Shown: piece by piece, positions 1 through 13,395 of the stretch
Position numbering within the stretch: the stretch's first letter is position 1
Layout of the letters: each line of letters starts with the position of its first letter
Source: Labia minor
Taxonomy: Eukaryota > Arthropoda > Insecta > Dermaptera > Spongiphoridae
NCBI GenBank assembly: GCA_963082975.1
Contig: OY720345.1
Location: forward strand, 16,580,491 to 16,644,490
Reading direction: 5' to 3'
Length of the DNA stretch: 64,000 nucleotides
Notes under the pieces: model-generated
Told to the model about the DNA's origin: nothing
Database searches by the model: none
What the model saw: only the letters and a program-made list of their open reading frames with translations
Position numbers and translations under genes: made by a program

Positions 1-289
1 ATCCCCCAAAACACCATTAATCTCACGGAACGTTTCTTTAGCGGATTTTTCTTTAACGAAGGAAAACTTTAAAATAGAGCGAATTTCGGCGTTAGTGAAC
101 TCCATGTTTACACCTCTATAACTGTTTAACGCAATATCCAATCTAATCATGCATAGCGTCGTTTTGTAGATTATGTCAAGACCTTTCAAATGATGTATAG
201 TATTACCAGATACGAGCTCTGTAGCGCTTTATACATAGCTCCGAAATTCATAAGACAAAAAGGCGGAAGGGAGATATTTGACAACCTAA
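1..289 (-). mobile_element. Mariner element, 5' part, cut by window edge
   Basis: On the minus strand an open frame begins with ATG at 104 and runs off the window at position 1. It starts MEFTNAEIRSILKFSFVKEK, which resembles the N-terminal helix-turn-helix of mariner transposases. Upstream of the ATG, the minus strand starts with the mariner-like terminal sequence TTAGGTTGTCAAAT at 289, next to a TA at 290-291 (the target used by this superfamily). Only the first 35 or so codons are in the window, so I cannot say whether the copy is intact. It lies downstream of two exons of a minus-strand membrane-protein gene and may sit in one of its introns or beyond its end. Confidence 0.8.
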
Positions 290-821
290 TATCAGATTCA
301 TTTTTTTTAAATAGAATAACCTCTATTAGATTAAATTAATGATACATAATATATTATTTTTGTTATTAATAATTATCTTTTATAAACTTGTTTTAAAGAT
401 TACCGATCAAATGATGGTTCATATAAATCATAATTAATTAATAAATTATTAAAAATTTTTATTTATTCAAAAAATTATTATACATTAGTGATTTTATTAA
501 ATGTTATACTATAGGTATATGCATTTCAATTATTACTTTGTTTTTTTTAATAATTTATTTCTCAAAGTAAAGTCAAAATATGTTGATATTCATACAATTT
601 GATTTATATATAAAATTTTATAAAAATAATTTCATATTAAATTATTCAACAATAAAGCCAAAAAGGGTAGTTGACATGGTAAAGGTCATAAGATAGGTAA
701 ATATCAAATAATAAAGTTCACCCTCAACTTAAAGGACAAGTATAATAATAATAATGATGAGATAAAATATTTTTTTTTAAAAAATAACAAATTAATTAAT
801 AGTAGAACAAAAGATACATAC

Positions 822-1836
822 CCACTGTGTCAGGTAGAGCATCAATCACAATTGTTTTTAACTTTATTTTCGTCACTAAAATAATAATTAAAGTAGCTAG
901 AGCGACTACCTGCAATAAATATATAAACACATAAATAAAACCAAAAAATAAATATTCTTCATTTAAAAAAATTTTTTATAAATTATAAAGGCTATAATTC
1001 TCAACGTTACCCCCTCCTCTCTCCAAGAAAATGTGATAACATTAAACGTGGAGGAGATTATAAGCAAACAAACATTTACAATTAATTTATTGAAAATACG
1101 CATTAACATTTAATATAATTTACTTGCAGTATGAATGTATTAATTGTATTAAAACTACAAAATTTAATTAATACTAATTTAATTTAAATAATAATGAACT
1201 AAAAAGAAGTTAAATAATTATAATTGTCCCAGTTTTTCAAAAGACAGTTTAATAATAGAAATAGACATTAACAGTGGGAAGATTTCTTTTTCTGAGTTAT
1301 TTTTAAGTTTTATAATTATAATTATTGAATGTATAGTAAAATATTAGTATTAACTTTAACTTTAAAATTTAAAAAAAAAATCTTTAATTCATAAGATACC
1401 TAATATTTCATTTTTTATGGTCATTGAATTTTAAATAAAACAAAATAAAAACAATAAACTATACTTGTATTATTATTGTTTTTAATAATAAATCTACTGT
1501 TAAAAATTAATTTTACGAGTAGCAATGATTATATCTAACATTAATGTTGAATTATATTTTGATGTAGATATTATGTTGTTATAAATAAATATTTTCAAAA
1601 GGTTTCTAAAAAAATTTTTAAATAATCATTTCTTAGTAATTTTTATTTTACAGAATTTTTATATATATATATTTTTGATCTAATTAAAATTTTTTTGTTT
1701 GTCTCTGAATTAAAACATTACACTTTAGGGATTAAGTTGTATTAATCTTAAAATTGATTACCATGGATATTACAGCAGCTATAATGGAGCCTGTTCGTAG
1801 AGAGCCGCATCGGCAACATGAATCTAAGAATGGCAT
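822..1836 (-). CDS. Partial gene: putative small multi-pass membrane protein (two exons)
   Basis: Two exons are supported on the minus strand. Exon 1762-1836 follows a good acceptor (pyrimidine tract then CAG) and encodes 25 residues starting MPFLDSCCRCGSLRTG, followed by a hydrophobic run; it ends at a GTAATC donor in phase 0. Exon 822-909 also has a clear acceptor and a GTATGT donor. It continues in phase with a strongly hydrophobic stretch (VVALATLIIILV) and then a short polar part, ending in phase 1. Together they look like the first transmembrane segment of a small tetraspan-type protein; the CC-x-C-x-SLRTG start resembles arthropod LAPTM4/DUF4728-like membrane proteins, but that assignment is tentative. 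The ATG directly follows the acceptor, so a 5' UTR intron or further upstream coding exons are possible. Remaining exons would lie left of the window. Confidence 0.5.
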
Positions 1837-3436
1837 CTGAAGAAAAAACAATAATGTTACTTTTTAACAAAAACAATTTATTTTATAATATTATATCAAG
1901 AGAAATTTGATTAGTTTTCAAGAATAGCTTATAATTAACCATAATAATATAAGTATAATAATGAAAAACTACTAAGCATATGATTTAATTAATATTAAAG
2001 GAGTGGAACTAAATTATTGTAAGATATTTTTCATTTTTAATATGTTTTGATCCACTTTATGGAAATTTCAAAATTACAATATCAAAATTTAACTTCATTT
2101 ATTAGAGTTGGATTTTAAAAAAATTAAATAAAAGGATTCTCATAATACAAATATATAATTATTAATGACACTTGTATTTCTTTTAATATTCAAATTATTT
2201 CAATATATTAAATTTTCTTTTATTCCTTAGCAATAGAATGTATAATTCAATTACTCATATAATATATATAAGATAACGTATTAATAGAAATGGTTTCTTC
2301 AACTGGATGGTTTACTCAACTTATTATTCTAAAATTATAATAACAAAATGACAGGAAAAAATCTTGATTGTCAGTTGTAGATTGAAAAGAACAATAAAAA
2401 ATAGGAAAAACCATTATTAGATTTTATTTATGATAATCCATCAAAATAAAAATCATTTAAAATTTTGGTTTAATAAAACTATAAATCAAATTTATATTTT
2501 TATTACTGATTTAGTCGTCTCCATAAAATATTAAAATAACCAGACTACAAATGTTAAAACATAACACACTGTTTTATAATAAATTTTATTAATAATGAAC
2601 AAGTACATATTAGATGTTTAGTTTGAAATAAATTGCATATATAATTTCTAAGATAAATTACTTCAATTATATTCTTTGACCTCAATGAGTTAATATGTCA
2701 AAAATTAGATTTGATTAATTTTGAGTTAAAAAGAAAAAAAAATTCAAAGATCATTAATATTGTTATTATCAACTATATATGTATATAAAATAAATATTGA
2801 ATGGACATTTAATGTTTAAAGATAACAATAATATATAAATAGATATGTATAATAGAATTGAATTATGTATAAAGATATCATATGATATGTAAATAGAAAA
2901 AAAAATTATAAAAATGAAATATTTTTAATAAATAAATCAATTTGATAAGTAAATTTTAACTAAATATTTTGATATATTTTTGTGAATATACTTTGATCTC
3001 TAATTAGGACTCAAACTCCTTCCCCTTCCCTTCTACAAATTAAAACCATACTAGATATTCAAATACTCTTAGCAAAGAATAAGAAGATAAGCTTGTATTA
3101 TATTTTAATAATAATAATAAAATATATGCTTTTTAATTGTCTATAAGCATATATTTAATGAATATGAATATAATTATATATATGAAGAGGAGAGATTGTG
3201 AATATAATTATAAAAAAAGAGAGAATAAGAAAAAGTAATATGTATACGTATTGCAAAACCTTGAACACTCACACGCATACTTATGCCAAACTAGCGCAAC
3301 ATAAAAAAAAGTAATTTTAACTCGATGAGCTCACTGGTAAAAAGAAACCTAATTGGGGATGGGGTGTGTTGACTGATTCATAATAGGAATGCCCTAAATA
3401 TGACATCAAATCAATTGAACATAATAAAAAATTTCA

Positions 3437-3481
<45 letters not shown>

Positions 3482-3490
3482 TAGAGAGAG
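3437..3490. repeat. Compound (AT)n(AG)n microsatellite
   Basis: About 24 bp of AT repeats pass directly into about 30 bp of AG repeats with one interruption. Confidence 0.95.
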
Positions 3491-4788
3491 TATATATTAT
3501 ATTTGAATTTTAATCAAGAGAGAAGATTAATGTTCTAAATCCAATCAAAGTATAATTCTAATATGATTTATTAATCCCAAAGTCAGATAAACAGAGATTT
3601 AAGCTATATACAGTTGTGTATTGTGAGGGGAACGCGGGGGAACGACGTTCCCTTACCTTTTTTCAGAACCATACCGCGTTTCAGTACTTTTTTTTTATGT
3701 CCCGACAACTCCCACTTAAATCTATTGTTAGAATTTCTTTTTTTGTGTTTGTTAATATTTTGTATAGTAAGAATAAGAAAAAATAAAAACTTAAATGGAA
3801 AAAAATTGTTTGCTGAAAATAGGATTTATTTTTGCTCCCACTATGCGTTCCCTTACTTTTTATTTTACCAATACATCACTGGCTATATACTATCGATTTA
3901 TATATTTAAAATGTTTTTGTGTAATTTAACTAAATCATATTTTACAACTTTTATTTTATAAAAAAATTTTGTTTGGCGATTCAATTTAGTCTTATACTGC
4001 ATTTCACTGCACTATAAATACATTAATAGAAAAAATTTGAAATAAACAAAAGGAACTGATATGTGTATAGTACACATAAATTAAATAAAAATATTTTTTA
4101 TTTATATATGAATTACTTTTCATATTTATTTATAGCAAATATAATTTAAAAAAGAAATTTAAAATAATAATGATGGATATTTGTTGCATTTGATGAATTG
4201 CCTTATTGATTAGTAATGTTGCTAGTATTTTGGTAACAAAAAAAAATTTGAATTTATAATACCTTTCATTGATTATAAATTCCATAATTCTAATTTTGAA
4301 AAGATCGAACTTACTTTCTGTAATAAATAAATAAAAATACGTGACCAAGTTTAGAAAAATCCATTCATCATACCATTTCATTAGGAGAGATAATTCAAAT
4401 AAGAGTGAAATAGGAAGAGAAATACTTCTCAGAAAAAAGTTTATTTATAGGGAAATCAAAAATAAATCACATCATTAGATTAAAATTAATAAAATTAAAA
4501 TTAATAAAAACCAATAAATTGTACCAATAAAAACTGAAAAACATTTTCGAAAATCTTAGATTAGTGGATCTTGAAAATTATTTTTTCCTCTCCGGGGAAT
4601 TAAAACATAAAAGATAAAACAATGATAACACTCCTAAATTAAAAAATATTTATAAATATATTACACCGAACATTAAAAGTTGCGAAAATACAAATAAAAA
4701 TTTCTTCTTTTCAAAAATTAATAAATTCTATAAAAGTAAACAAGGCTTTAAGTGAGTATAAAAAATTACCATTTTAAATCCCTTAAAT

Positions 4789-5315
4789 CAGAGTTTCACA
4801 ACCATTTTTTATGCCTTGCCTCACCTTCTAAAATTCTTATCCACCCCTATGTAACATATACATAATTTTGCATATTAAAAAATTGAATTGTTAAATTAAG
4901 AAACTTAAATGATAGGTTTTAGTAAGAATTCACTAGAAAATTGTTAACAAAACACAGTAAGTAATTAAATTTTCAAAATATATAATATATATAATGAACA
5001 ACTAAAATTCAAATTCGAAATAATTTTAATAAAATATTTTCTATAACAATTTAATATTTTAATTTATTGAGATCCTTGCGTTTGATGCTTGCTGCACAGG
5101 GATTTTATGTTAGGTTCCAATTTGATTATCTTCAGTCTCAAGTCTCCCCGTTCTGTTATATACAGATGATTTCTTTAATTTATTATTATTATTATTTTTT
5201 ATTTAAATGGCCCAGAGTAAAGGGTTAAACTCGTATCGAGTCCATTTTCGAGTTGCCCCCCTTTACAATAAAATTGTCCCCCTGTGGGGCGTGGGCCCCA
5301 CGTTGGGAAACTAAA
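4789..5315. mobile_element. Possible decayed hAT element
   Basis: The left side reads CAGAGTTTCACAACC, close to the CAGNGTTTCNCAACC ends of hAT elements. The right side, read on the minus strand, gives GTTTCCCAACGTGGGGCCCA, a similar terminal pattern, with C-rich internal sequence. The right terminal CAG is lost and no 8-bp target duplication is visible, so boundaries are approximate. Confidence 0.4.
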
Positions 5316-7779
5316 TGATGCCTGTACTTTGTTAATTGGATAACTTCTTGTTTTTTACCGACCGACGATAGTAAGGGAGGTATTGTTGAAAAATATTAAT
5401 GGCTCATCAAAATAAACACATAAATAACGAATAATATTAATAATAATAATATGTAGAATGAAAATTTATGTTTATAATATATGAAGATTTTTCTAATTCT
5501 TTTTTTCAAATTATTATTTTCTTTTCTAATAGTCCTCCTTAATAAGATTGTTTCATATTTATTTAAATTAATTTTCAATTCCCAATTATGATAAAATGCA
5601 AAGATTTTATGCCTAATGTTTCTAATTTTTATTTAATTTCGTTTAACATATTCCAACCAAATCATTAAGCAGTCAACATCTCTGCATCTCTTTTTGTAAT
5701 AGCATTCTTTAGTTAAATGTTTGTACCTAAAGCAAAATTCTATTTCAGGTAGAAAGTTCATTTCTATTCATACATCCAGTCTTTTGTTTACAAAAAATAT
5801 TCTTTTGGTTAGGTAAAAGGATTTATTTATATTATAAAGATCTTAGATTTGAAAAATAAAATGAAATGTAATTGCTTTTTTTGGAAAAGCAACTACCTGC
5901 TTCTTTTTTCATTTTTTGGGAAAATATAAATAATTCAAAGCACATTTTATATGGAAAAAACATTCCTTCTATTTTGTATAATATTTGTGACAGTTGTGAA
6001 CCCTGATTTCATTTTACTACTTTCAATTTTTTTAATTGGTCATAAATAATAGAGATTCTTTCTGAGATTTTTGAAAAATTTATCTATTGTATATCTAGCT
6101 TTGTTTAATATTTCTAAATTGTTGTTTAGAATATGTCTTTTTGTGTGTGTGTTTTTTTTTCTAACTTTTGAATGTTCCATTTTTGGAAGTGCCTCTGATG
6201 TGAAAAGGTTTTTTTCCAGAATTTCAATCTGATTTTTTCAATAATTATTGATTCTTTATTTATATTTTTTGGTAATTCTTGAAGTAGATTTAGAAATATT
6301 AAGCAAAACTAGAATTATAATAGATACATTTAAAATATATAATCTCAGAAGGTATCTTTATAATTTAATGTTTAAAAAATTATCTAAATTATTTTCTTTC
6401 ATAAATGCTCAGGGCAATATCCAAGATAAAAATATTATCCCTGTAATTGTACAAAATGGTATTTAAAAATAGCAACGACAATAGAATAACATCCTAGATT
6501 CTGAAGATAAAATAGAGTGATAGATAAGAAAGAAAAATAAAATAATAAAACCTATTTGTAGCATAATAACAATCTAAATATTACTATATTAATGTAACTT
6601 TTTTGAATATAAGAAACATCTGAAAAGAGGAAATGAATAGCAAATCTCTCTTTCTTTTCCAGTCCTATTCACTTTTTATAAAATTCCCCCTCGAAATTTA
6701 TGAACTAAAATGAATGATAGAGAGTAAAATTAAAAAATCGATTAAGAAGGACATGAAAACGTTTAACTTGAATGAGAGAAAGAAAAAAAAAGAAATTTAT
6801 GGGAAAATCAATTGGAAAATGATTGGAAGATAGTATCAAATGAGAAATGAGGAGAAATAATTAAATGAAAGGATAAAGAGGGGGATATACTTGATATACT
6901 TGATTCGGTTTTATTAGCGACTTAAAGATAGATAGATAAATATGATAGATACTATTTATAATACATTAAATTATATTATATGATTAATAGGAAAAATTTA
7001 GGGAAGATAGAACAATTTTTTGTAGACGTCAAATTAATAATTATTAGTATTATTCATGTTTTTTATAAATTTAATAAAACATTTATCAATGAAAAAAATA
7101 AGTAAATACAATCACTTATGTCTAATGGATTATTTTCGATTTTTAATTTAATTAGATTTGATTTGACCCAGAGAGAGATAGTGAAAGAGGGGAGAGAGAG
7201 AAAGAAGAGCAAATAAACAAAAACAAATGGACATCCAAGATATTTTCGCCGAGGTCAGTGGTATTTATAAAATGGGTGGCGTCTCCAAATAAAATAAAAT
7301 AAAAAATGACCTCTTGATCGAGTTTTTTAAAATATTAAAATCAAATGACATAATTAGGGTTATAATAATATTAAAAAATAAAATATATATATATATATAA
7401 ATAAATAAAGATATAATAAGTATTTAAAAAAAAATGAAATATTTTAAGTTTTTTATTTTTTAAAAAGGGTAAATATATACTAATATATACCTATATATGT
7501 TCAATGAAATTTTGACAAAATATTAAGGGTTCAATTTCTGATATTTTTATAATGATGGGTAAACGCGATCATTTCTTAAATGATAAACCAATTTAATTTA
7601 AATTAGATTGATAGTAATTAGATTGATAGTCTATTATAAATAAAGCATAATTTGAAATACAATAATTAGGCCAAATTAACTAGAGTTTAATTAAAATAAT
7701 AGAAATATTGTTCTTAATTAATGGAAAATTAGAATAAATCATTTTTGAGATATTGTATTTATATATACTATATATAGAC

Positions 7780-8596
7780 CAGTGTTTCTCAACCTTTTTG
7801 GACCAAACGCCCCCTTTGTAAGACCCGCTTCTTAATTCGCCCCTAATATAAGGTAGATACACTAAGTCAGAGGTTCTTAAACTTATGTACTCCGCGGACC
7901 CCCACTTGAAAAAAAAATTTTTGACGGACCCCATCCCAACTTTAGGTACTTTACGTCATTTTATTAGTTAATTTCTGGCTTACGATCTCATAAGAACAAG
8001 GATATATGATGGATATTTCTAACAGTGATTGGTGAATAACGATTTTTTTGCATATAGTAGAACACATTTTATTAGAAATTATAATATTGAAGAAAGAAAA
8101 TTCAGCTAAATATGAAGATGGAAACGGTAGCAATAGTTTTCTTGCACATTTCGTTGAATTTGGGTATTTGATCTCTGTTTCCTCACAAAGCCATGCCATC
8201 GCTTCTTTTATATTAATTAAAGTTTTAACTGACTCATCATTTTCTCGTGCACCTGTACGATGGCTTTGCGGACCCCCAGTAAAGGCTTCGCGGACCCCCA
8301 GGGGTCCGCGGACCACAGTTTAAGAACCTCTGCACTAAGTGATACTTAGAGCCATATTGAAAAATCGAGTCTCAGAACCTGATTGCAAAATCATCTGACC
8401 TTTTTTTTTAGAACCATATTGAAAAAAAATTGAAAAAAGAGGAAATATTTAAAAAGCCTGTTCGCAAAATCATCTTACCTTTTTTTTAGAGTTGAAAATG
8501 ATTTCGCCCCCCAAAAATAACTTATTGCCCCCCAAAATCGTTTAGTCAAATAATCGCCACCTTTAAGATGTCGATCGCCCAGGTTGAGAATCACTG
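7780..8596. mobile_element. hAT element (outer), interrupted by a second hAT
   Basis: The left end is CAGTGTTTCTCAACCTTT and the right end on the minus strand is CAGTGATTCTCAACCTGG, giving inverted termini of the hAT type. Flanks end and begin with atatagac and tactagac, sharing TAGAC, which could be a worn 8-bp target duplication. Internal sequence at 8345-8500 contains a partly duplicated unit of about 60-70 bp (CCATATTGAAAAA ... TTTTTTTAGA). The left end and internal motifs match the relic at 41158-41423, so both belong to one family. No transposase is legible in the outer element; it is interrupted by the 465-bp insertion at 7868-8332. Confidence 0.8.
7868..8332 (-). mobile_element. Nested hAT element with perfect 8-bp target duplication
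   Basis: The element begins CAGAGGTTCTTAAACT and ends, on the other strand, CAGAGGTTCTTAAACTGTGG, so 16 terminal bases are perfect inverted repeats, followed on both sides by a CCGCGGACC motif. It is flanked by identical 8-bp copies of CACTAAGT at 7860-7867 and 8333-8340, the target-duplication length of hAT elements. On the minus strand, about 7951-8316, a frame contains KYPNSTKCARKLLLPFPSSY followed by LAEFSF, resembling the C-terminal dimerisation region of hAT transposases. The rest of the transposase is missing, so this is a non-autonomous deletion derivative. It lies inside the older hAT element. Confidence 0.9.
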
Positions 8597-8842
8597 TACT
8601 AGACACTTATTGTTAGTTTTTAAAATTAATTTTAGTGAAATGATTTAATAGAGGAGTTGGATGTTGTAGCTCAGGATAGGGATACTTGAAGGTGCGGCCA
8701 AGAACTTTTAAGTTCTCTAAAGCCAGAGAGAGATAGAAAGATAGATTTAATAATCAAAGTGGAGCATTTAAAATTGTAATTAGAGAATTTCTTAAAAATT
8801 CTAATAATTTCTAATACTATTTAAAAATTTTATTTATTATTA

Positions 8843-9212
8843 TAGTACCTGGTTCACCGAACAGAAGTTCCAATAATTTAAAATAACATAAATTAAAAAA
8901 AAGTTATAAAACATACAGCCCTTAAACGTACGTATCAATGCACTGAAAGAAACGTATGGCCTGTGGATATAACATAATATATATTTCGTAATTTGATTTT
9001 ATTTATATTTATAATATTTTGTATTTAAAGAAGCCCAGTCTGACGTAATTGCTGACGTCATTTAAATTTCCTATTTTAAATTAAGAAAAAACTAATAAAG
9101 ATGATTTTCCCCGAAGTTGAAACCAATACAGATCGATTTTTCTTTATAAAAATTATTTATGGTGTGATTTTCAAAAAAATCCTTCGAGCTGTTAAATATT
9201 TCAAAAATACAA
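8843..9212 (+). repeat. Dispersed repeat, copy A
   Basis: This segment begins TAGTACCTGGTTCACCGA and runs to a TTAAATATTTCAAAAATA end. Its reverse complement recurs at 42715-43210. The best stretch, GGCCTGTGGATATAACATAA and its continuation (8957-8995), differs from the other copy at one base in 39. It carries TGACGTAA and TGACGTCA (cyclic-AMP-response-element type sites) at about 9042-9060, absent from copy B. No coding frame or obvious terminal inverted repeat is seen, so the class is unknown. Confidence 0.75.
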
Positions 9213-10204
9213 ATATATATATATACACATATATATATTTACAATTTTTGCTAGTATAATAAGATAAGATATATTAAAAATTAAGTTATATTTTTAATTA
9301 TTAATATTTTTTATAGAAGCTGTGACTGAGTAAAAAATAACATCATTTGCCTGTTTACGTCCCGTTTTATAATAATAACTATTCGAAGATTCATAAATAT
9401 AAACTAAAAAAATACTTGTTTCAAAATATTACTTGAAAAAAGTTAATTAAATTAAAATAAGTAATTATATAAAAATAGAAATGTAGTTACATATATATAT
9501 TTATACATAATTAATCATTTATTTGATGATCACATTTTTAAAAGATTGCAAAAGTTTACATTCAAGTGGAAGTGAAGTGGCTGCTATATAAATTGAATAA
9601 GCGACATTGTTTGTAAATATATAGTATCTATGCTGTGTAGCCAGTGTTCGCGTATTTAATACGTAGGAGTCCTTGGACCTTCTCTGGTCCAGTCGGCCCT
9701 CCTTTTACGGCCAGGCATACTCCGTTGAGACTGGCTTTCCCACTCTTACTTTACTTACTTTGGTTGGCAAATTGAAGATTCCTTTCTGATTAGAGCATCG
9801 GAATCATAACCAGGGAAACATTTAATCAAATTATCAATTCATTCAATCTATTCTAATTAATAAATGAACAGATTACCTTAAAATATTTCAAATTATAATC
9901 CAAATTTTCAAAAAATGAATTTTTAAAAATTAAATCATTCTTAATATATAAGTATCTTAAAAATCATCAGGTTGAACAATTCCATTCCGAATAGAAAATA
10001 TAATTATTATTTTAGTATATAGAATAAGAAAATATATACATATTGGAAATTAAATTTTATATATAAATATTAAATATGAAATGAAATAAAATGGGAGCTT
10101 ATTTATACGATTTGGAAAATGAGAGTGAAATATCATATACGTTTGGAACTATCCATAATTTTTGAATTTGTCATTATCATTCACAAATAGATTCTAATTG
10201 CAAG

Positions 10205-10235
<31 letters not shown>

Positions 10236-13149
10236 GTACATATAATAATGAAAGTTGTTTTAAACTGATTGTTAGAAATTTGAATTCGAAATTTGAATAA
10301 AATCTCAAAAATATACTTTTCAGAAATTGGTGTGTGTCTATTCAAACTAGAACAAGAATATGAACAATATATGTAAAAATTTAAAAAAAATTAATTTTTT
10401 CTAAGAAAATATTTTCTTATTATATTATCTAAGAAACAATTAATTTAAAAATAAAGATAGATATCAAAAGAAATAGAAATCTATTTATTGATAGAATTGT
10501 AAATTAATAACAAAAATCCTGAATAATATTTAAAGAAAAAATAATTTTGTTTTATTTTATTTAATTATAAAAGGGTAACCTGGTTTTGGAAAATAAAAAA
10601 AAAAATTCAAACGGATTTATCATTCGGAAAGTATGTAAATATTCAATAATCATGATGATGATGACTAACTCAACGAAACTTTAATCGTTCTTCTTTCTTT
10701 CAACAGGATGTACTCTATATATATATCTTTTATTATTTAAATATTTATATCTTATAAATATCATATATATTACAAGATTTTTGATATCATTAAGTGAATT
10801 ATATTAAATACTAAATTTACTATTATTTATAATATAAAAAGATTCTATGATAAAACGTGGGATTTTTGATATGATAGTTTGGTAGAAAATATAGAAATAA
10901 ATAAAAATAAATAAATTATAAATTATATTTTACGAGATTTTTAGAGAATGAAATAAATATTTGTTAAAATAATATAAGTGCAATATAAATATAGAAAAAG
11001 TACTGATCTGGATTATATTACTTTAAATTAAAGTAAATTTTCAATTCTCTTATATCTCATTTCCCTGAATAATTTATTAAAATTTTAAAAATATAATATT
11101 TTGAAATTTACTTTGAAAATATGAAAAAATAAAAATTTTGATAATTTTATTTATTTATTTGTTTATTTTTTATTTATTTATTTATTTATTTGACACCTTG
11201 AAAAAGTAAATCAAAATTTGCTTACCTAAGTAAAATGAATGAAAAAGATGAAATAAAAAAAAACTTAAAGAGAGCTTAAATCGGGTCAAGGTTGAACTTT
11301 CGCTAGAACTTGCCTTTTTATTTGTCCTTGTCATTAACATCACAAATATAAACAACCTTGATTCAGGTGATTTATCGGTATTTAATTTTTTAATTATTTT
11401 ACACAGATGCAAATCATACAGATTTAAAAGAAATTTTAAAATAATTTTTCATTAAATTTGTAAAAGATGTGTGTTGATATTCAAAAAAAAAATAATAATA
11501 ATAATTTTGTCTGTGAATAGGAATTTATATGGTGACCTTTAGTTAAGCAGGTTACATTCTACTACCCTTACCCCCACTCCCACTCCCACCTCACCTGTAT
11601 CAAACACTGATTATTCTGTGAAGACAAATTACTCATATATATTATTTATTTAAAATATTTATTTATATTTTTGAACCAGAAGCAATCATTTTTAATCAAA
11701 TATAGCCAATTTTTTTAATTCTATAAAAGTTTAAAAAATAAAGAAAAAGGATTATAGAAAACAAAGTAGACGTCATAATTTTTAAGGGATGAGAATGTTC
11801 TCACTTGAGGGCAAATAAATAAGCATTTTAAAATAATTTTAATAAATAAAATAAAATTAATATTGTTATTGAAGTATTGAATATTATTTAAACTTTTTAA
11901 ACATTTAATTATGAAGTTTTATTTTAAATATATATATTATTTAATAAATATATACATTCGAATATTTTATTAGAGTTTTTATTTTATTATTTAATAAAAT
12001 ATTCTTAAATTGTGTGTATTTCAATTAATCAAATTTAAATTTAATTTTCAACCTTTCTCATTTGTCAATATATTTAATTAAATTAATTGGCTCTGTACCC
12101 CTCCGGTTATTTGAGACAAAAAAACTTTCCTTCCGTTTTATTCCTAGCTTTAAATATTAAATATTTAAAATTCTATTTAATTAAAAATATAAAGATTTTC
12201 TCTGTATTTTTTTCAATATTTACAAACTAATATTAAAAATTTAAAACAATTTTATTGAATAGGTACTACACCCGTGGGTGGATCTATCAGGGTCTGTGAA
12301 TCATCTTAGAAAATAATGATGAACAAGATTTAAAATTGTTTATTAATATACATTAAGCCAAATTACATAAAAACATAAGGTAAAAAAAAGACTATTTCTT
12401 AAAATAAACCACTTCAAAACCATATGCTTAAAATTAATTTATCTCAAAAATATTTAATCATAATAAGTGAGTGAGAAGAAATTTGAAGAATTAAAATTTT
12501 ATTCATATTAAACAATTAAAATAATATAAAAACAAATTAAAAATGAGCAGAATATTTATAACAAACTGATAATAATGAAGATGTTCTCGAAACTATAAAC
12601 TTGCTTTTTATCGTTTCTTTACATTCATTAGTTAATTAATTAATATTCAATTAATTAATAGTATGCAAATTTTTATTTATACATTCTTGTATTAACACTA
12701 AAATATTACAGCAGATTGAAATGAATAAAAAACGCTCAAATTATGTAAATATTTGCGTTTTTGAAATTTTTTAAATTGAAATTGAAATTTTCTTTAAAAT
12801 TTAGTTGTTTTTTTTATAAATTTATAAATCATTTACAAGTTTTCTTATTTTTTTTATTTTTGTAATATACAAGGTGCCAAAGAACAAAAGGGGTGAGAAA
12901 ATTTTATATTCTTAATGCAATTGTTTTTATTTTTATAAAATTTATAAATATTTTATTAGTTTAAGAGTAATGATAAATTTTATATTGAATACTTACTTTT
13001 ATAATATTAGGAGCTGCTTGTAGGCACAAATAAAATAAATAAAATCCAAATCTGGGATAAAAAAAAATTAAAACAAATATCACTTAAAAACAAAAACTTT
13101 CTTTTTTTATTTTCTAAATTCAATTAATTCACAAATTACAATTTTTCTC

Positions 13150-13395
13150 CTCTTGACTCGTAGTTTTAATAGTAATATTCGCAGACGCAGAAGTAAAGGA
13201 GGCGAAGCGCAAGAAACGACTCCCCAGTAATAGTACGAATACGAACCGGTTGTGCAACCTGAAAGGAGCAACAAATGGGGGGGGGAGAGACGTCGGACGA
13301 TGACGTAAGCCTCCTCTTGCCGATTTTAGCCGGTTGTTCTGTGCGTAGGAGAGGGTCTCTTAAGGATAAGGGTTCGGCCCAAAAAGCAAGGTCAA
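13150..13395. promoter_or_regulatory. CpG-rich island, candidate promoter
   Basis: In a background that is mostly A/T, about 245 bp here are G+C rich and dense in CpG. The segment includes GAGACGTCGGACGATGACGT and nearby sequence with two ACGT-core sites, plus a run of nine G at about 13277-13285. Such islands in A/T-rich invertebrate DNA often mark promoters or exons. No start codon plus splice donor combination that I trust is present, so the associated transcript is unknown. Confidence 0.3.

Larger units (their letters stand above)
1837..7779. other. Intergenic A/T-rich stretch
   Basis: No gene is supported here. Several open frames of 60-115 codons occur, but they are low-complexity A/T-rich translations without codon bias or recognisable similarity. 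The stretch holds the (AT)n(AG)n microsatellite at 3437-3490 and a possible hAT relic at 4789-5315. A slightly G+C-enriched patch around 3628-3700 contains the near-palindrome GGGAACGACGTTCCC. Promoter or 5' UTR sequence of the left-hand membrane-protein gene may be included. Confidence 0.6.

Noticed and set aside
3614-3961. 115-codon plus-strand frame
   Set aside because: Phe/Tyr/Ile-rich low-complexity translation of A/T-rich DNA with no similarity or splice context.
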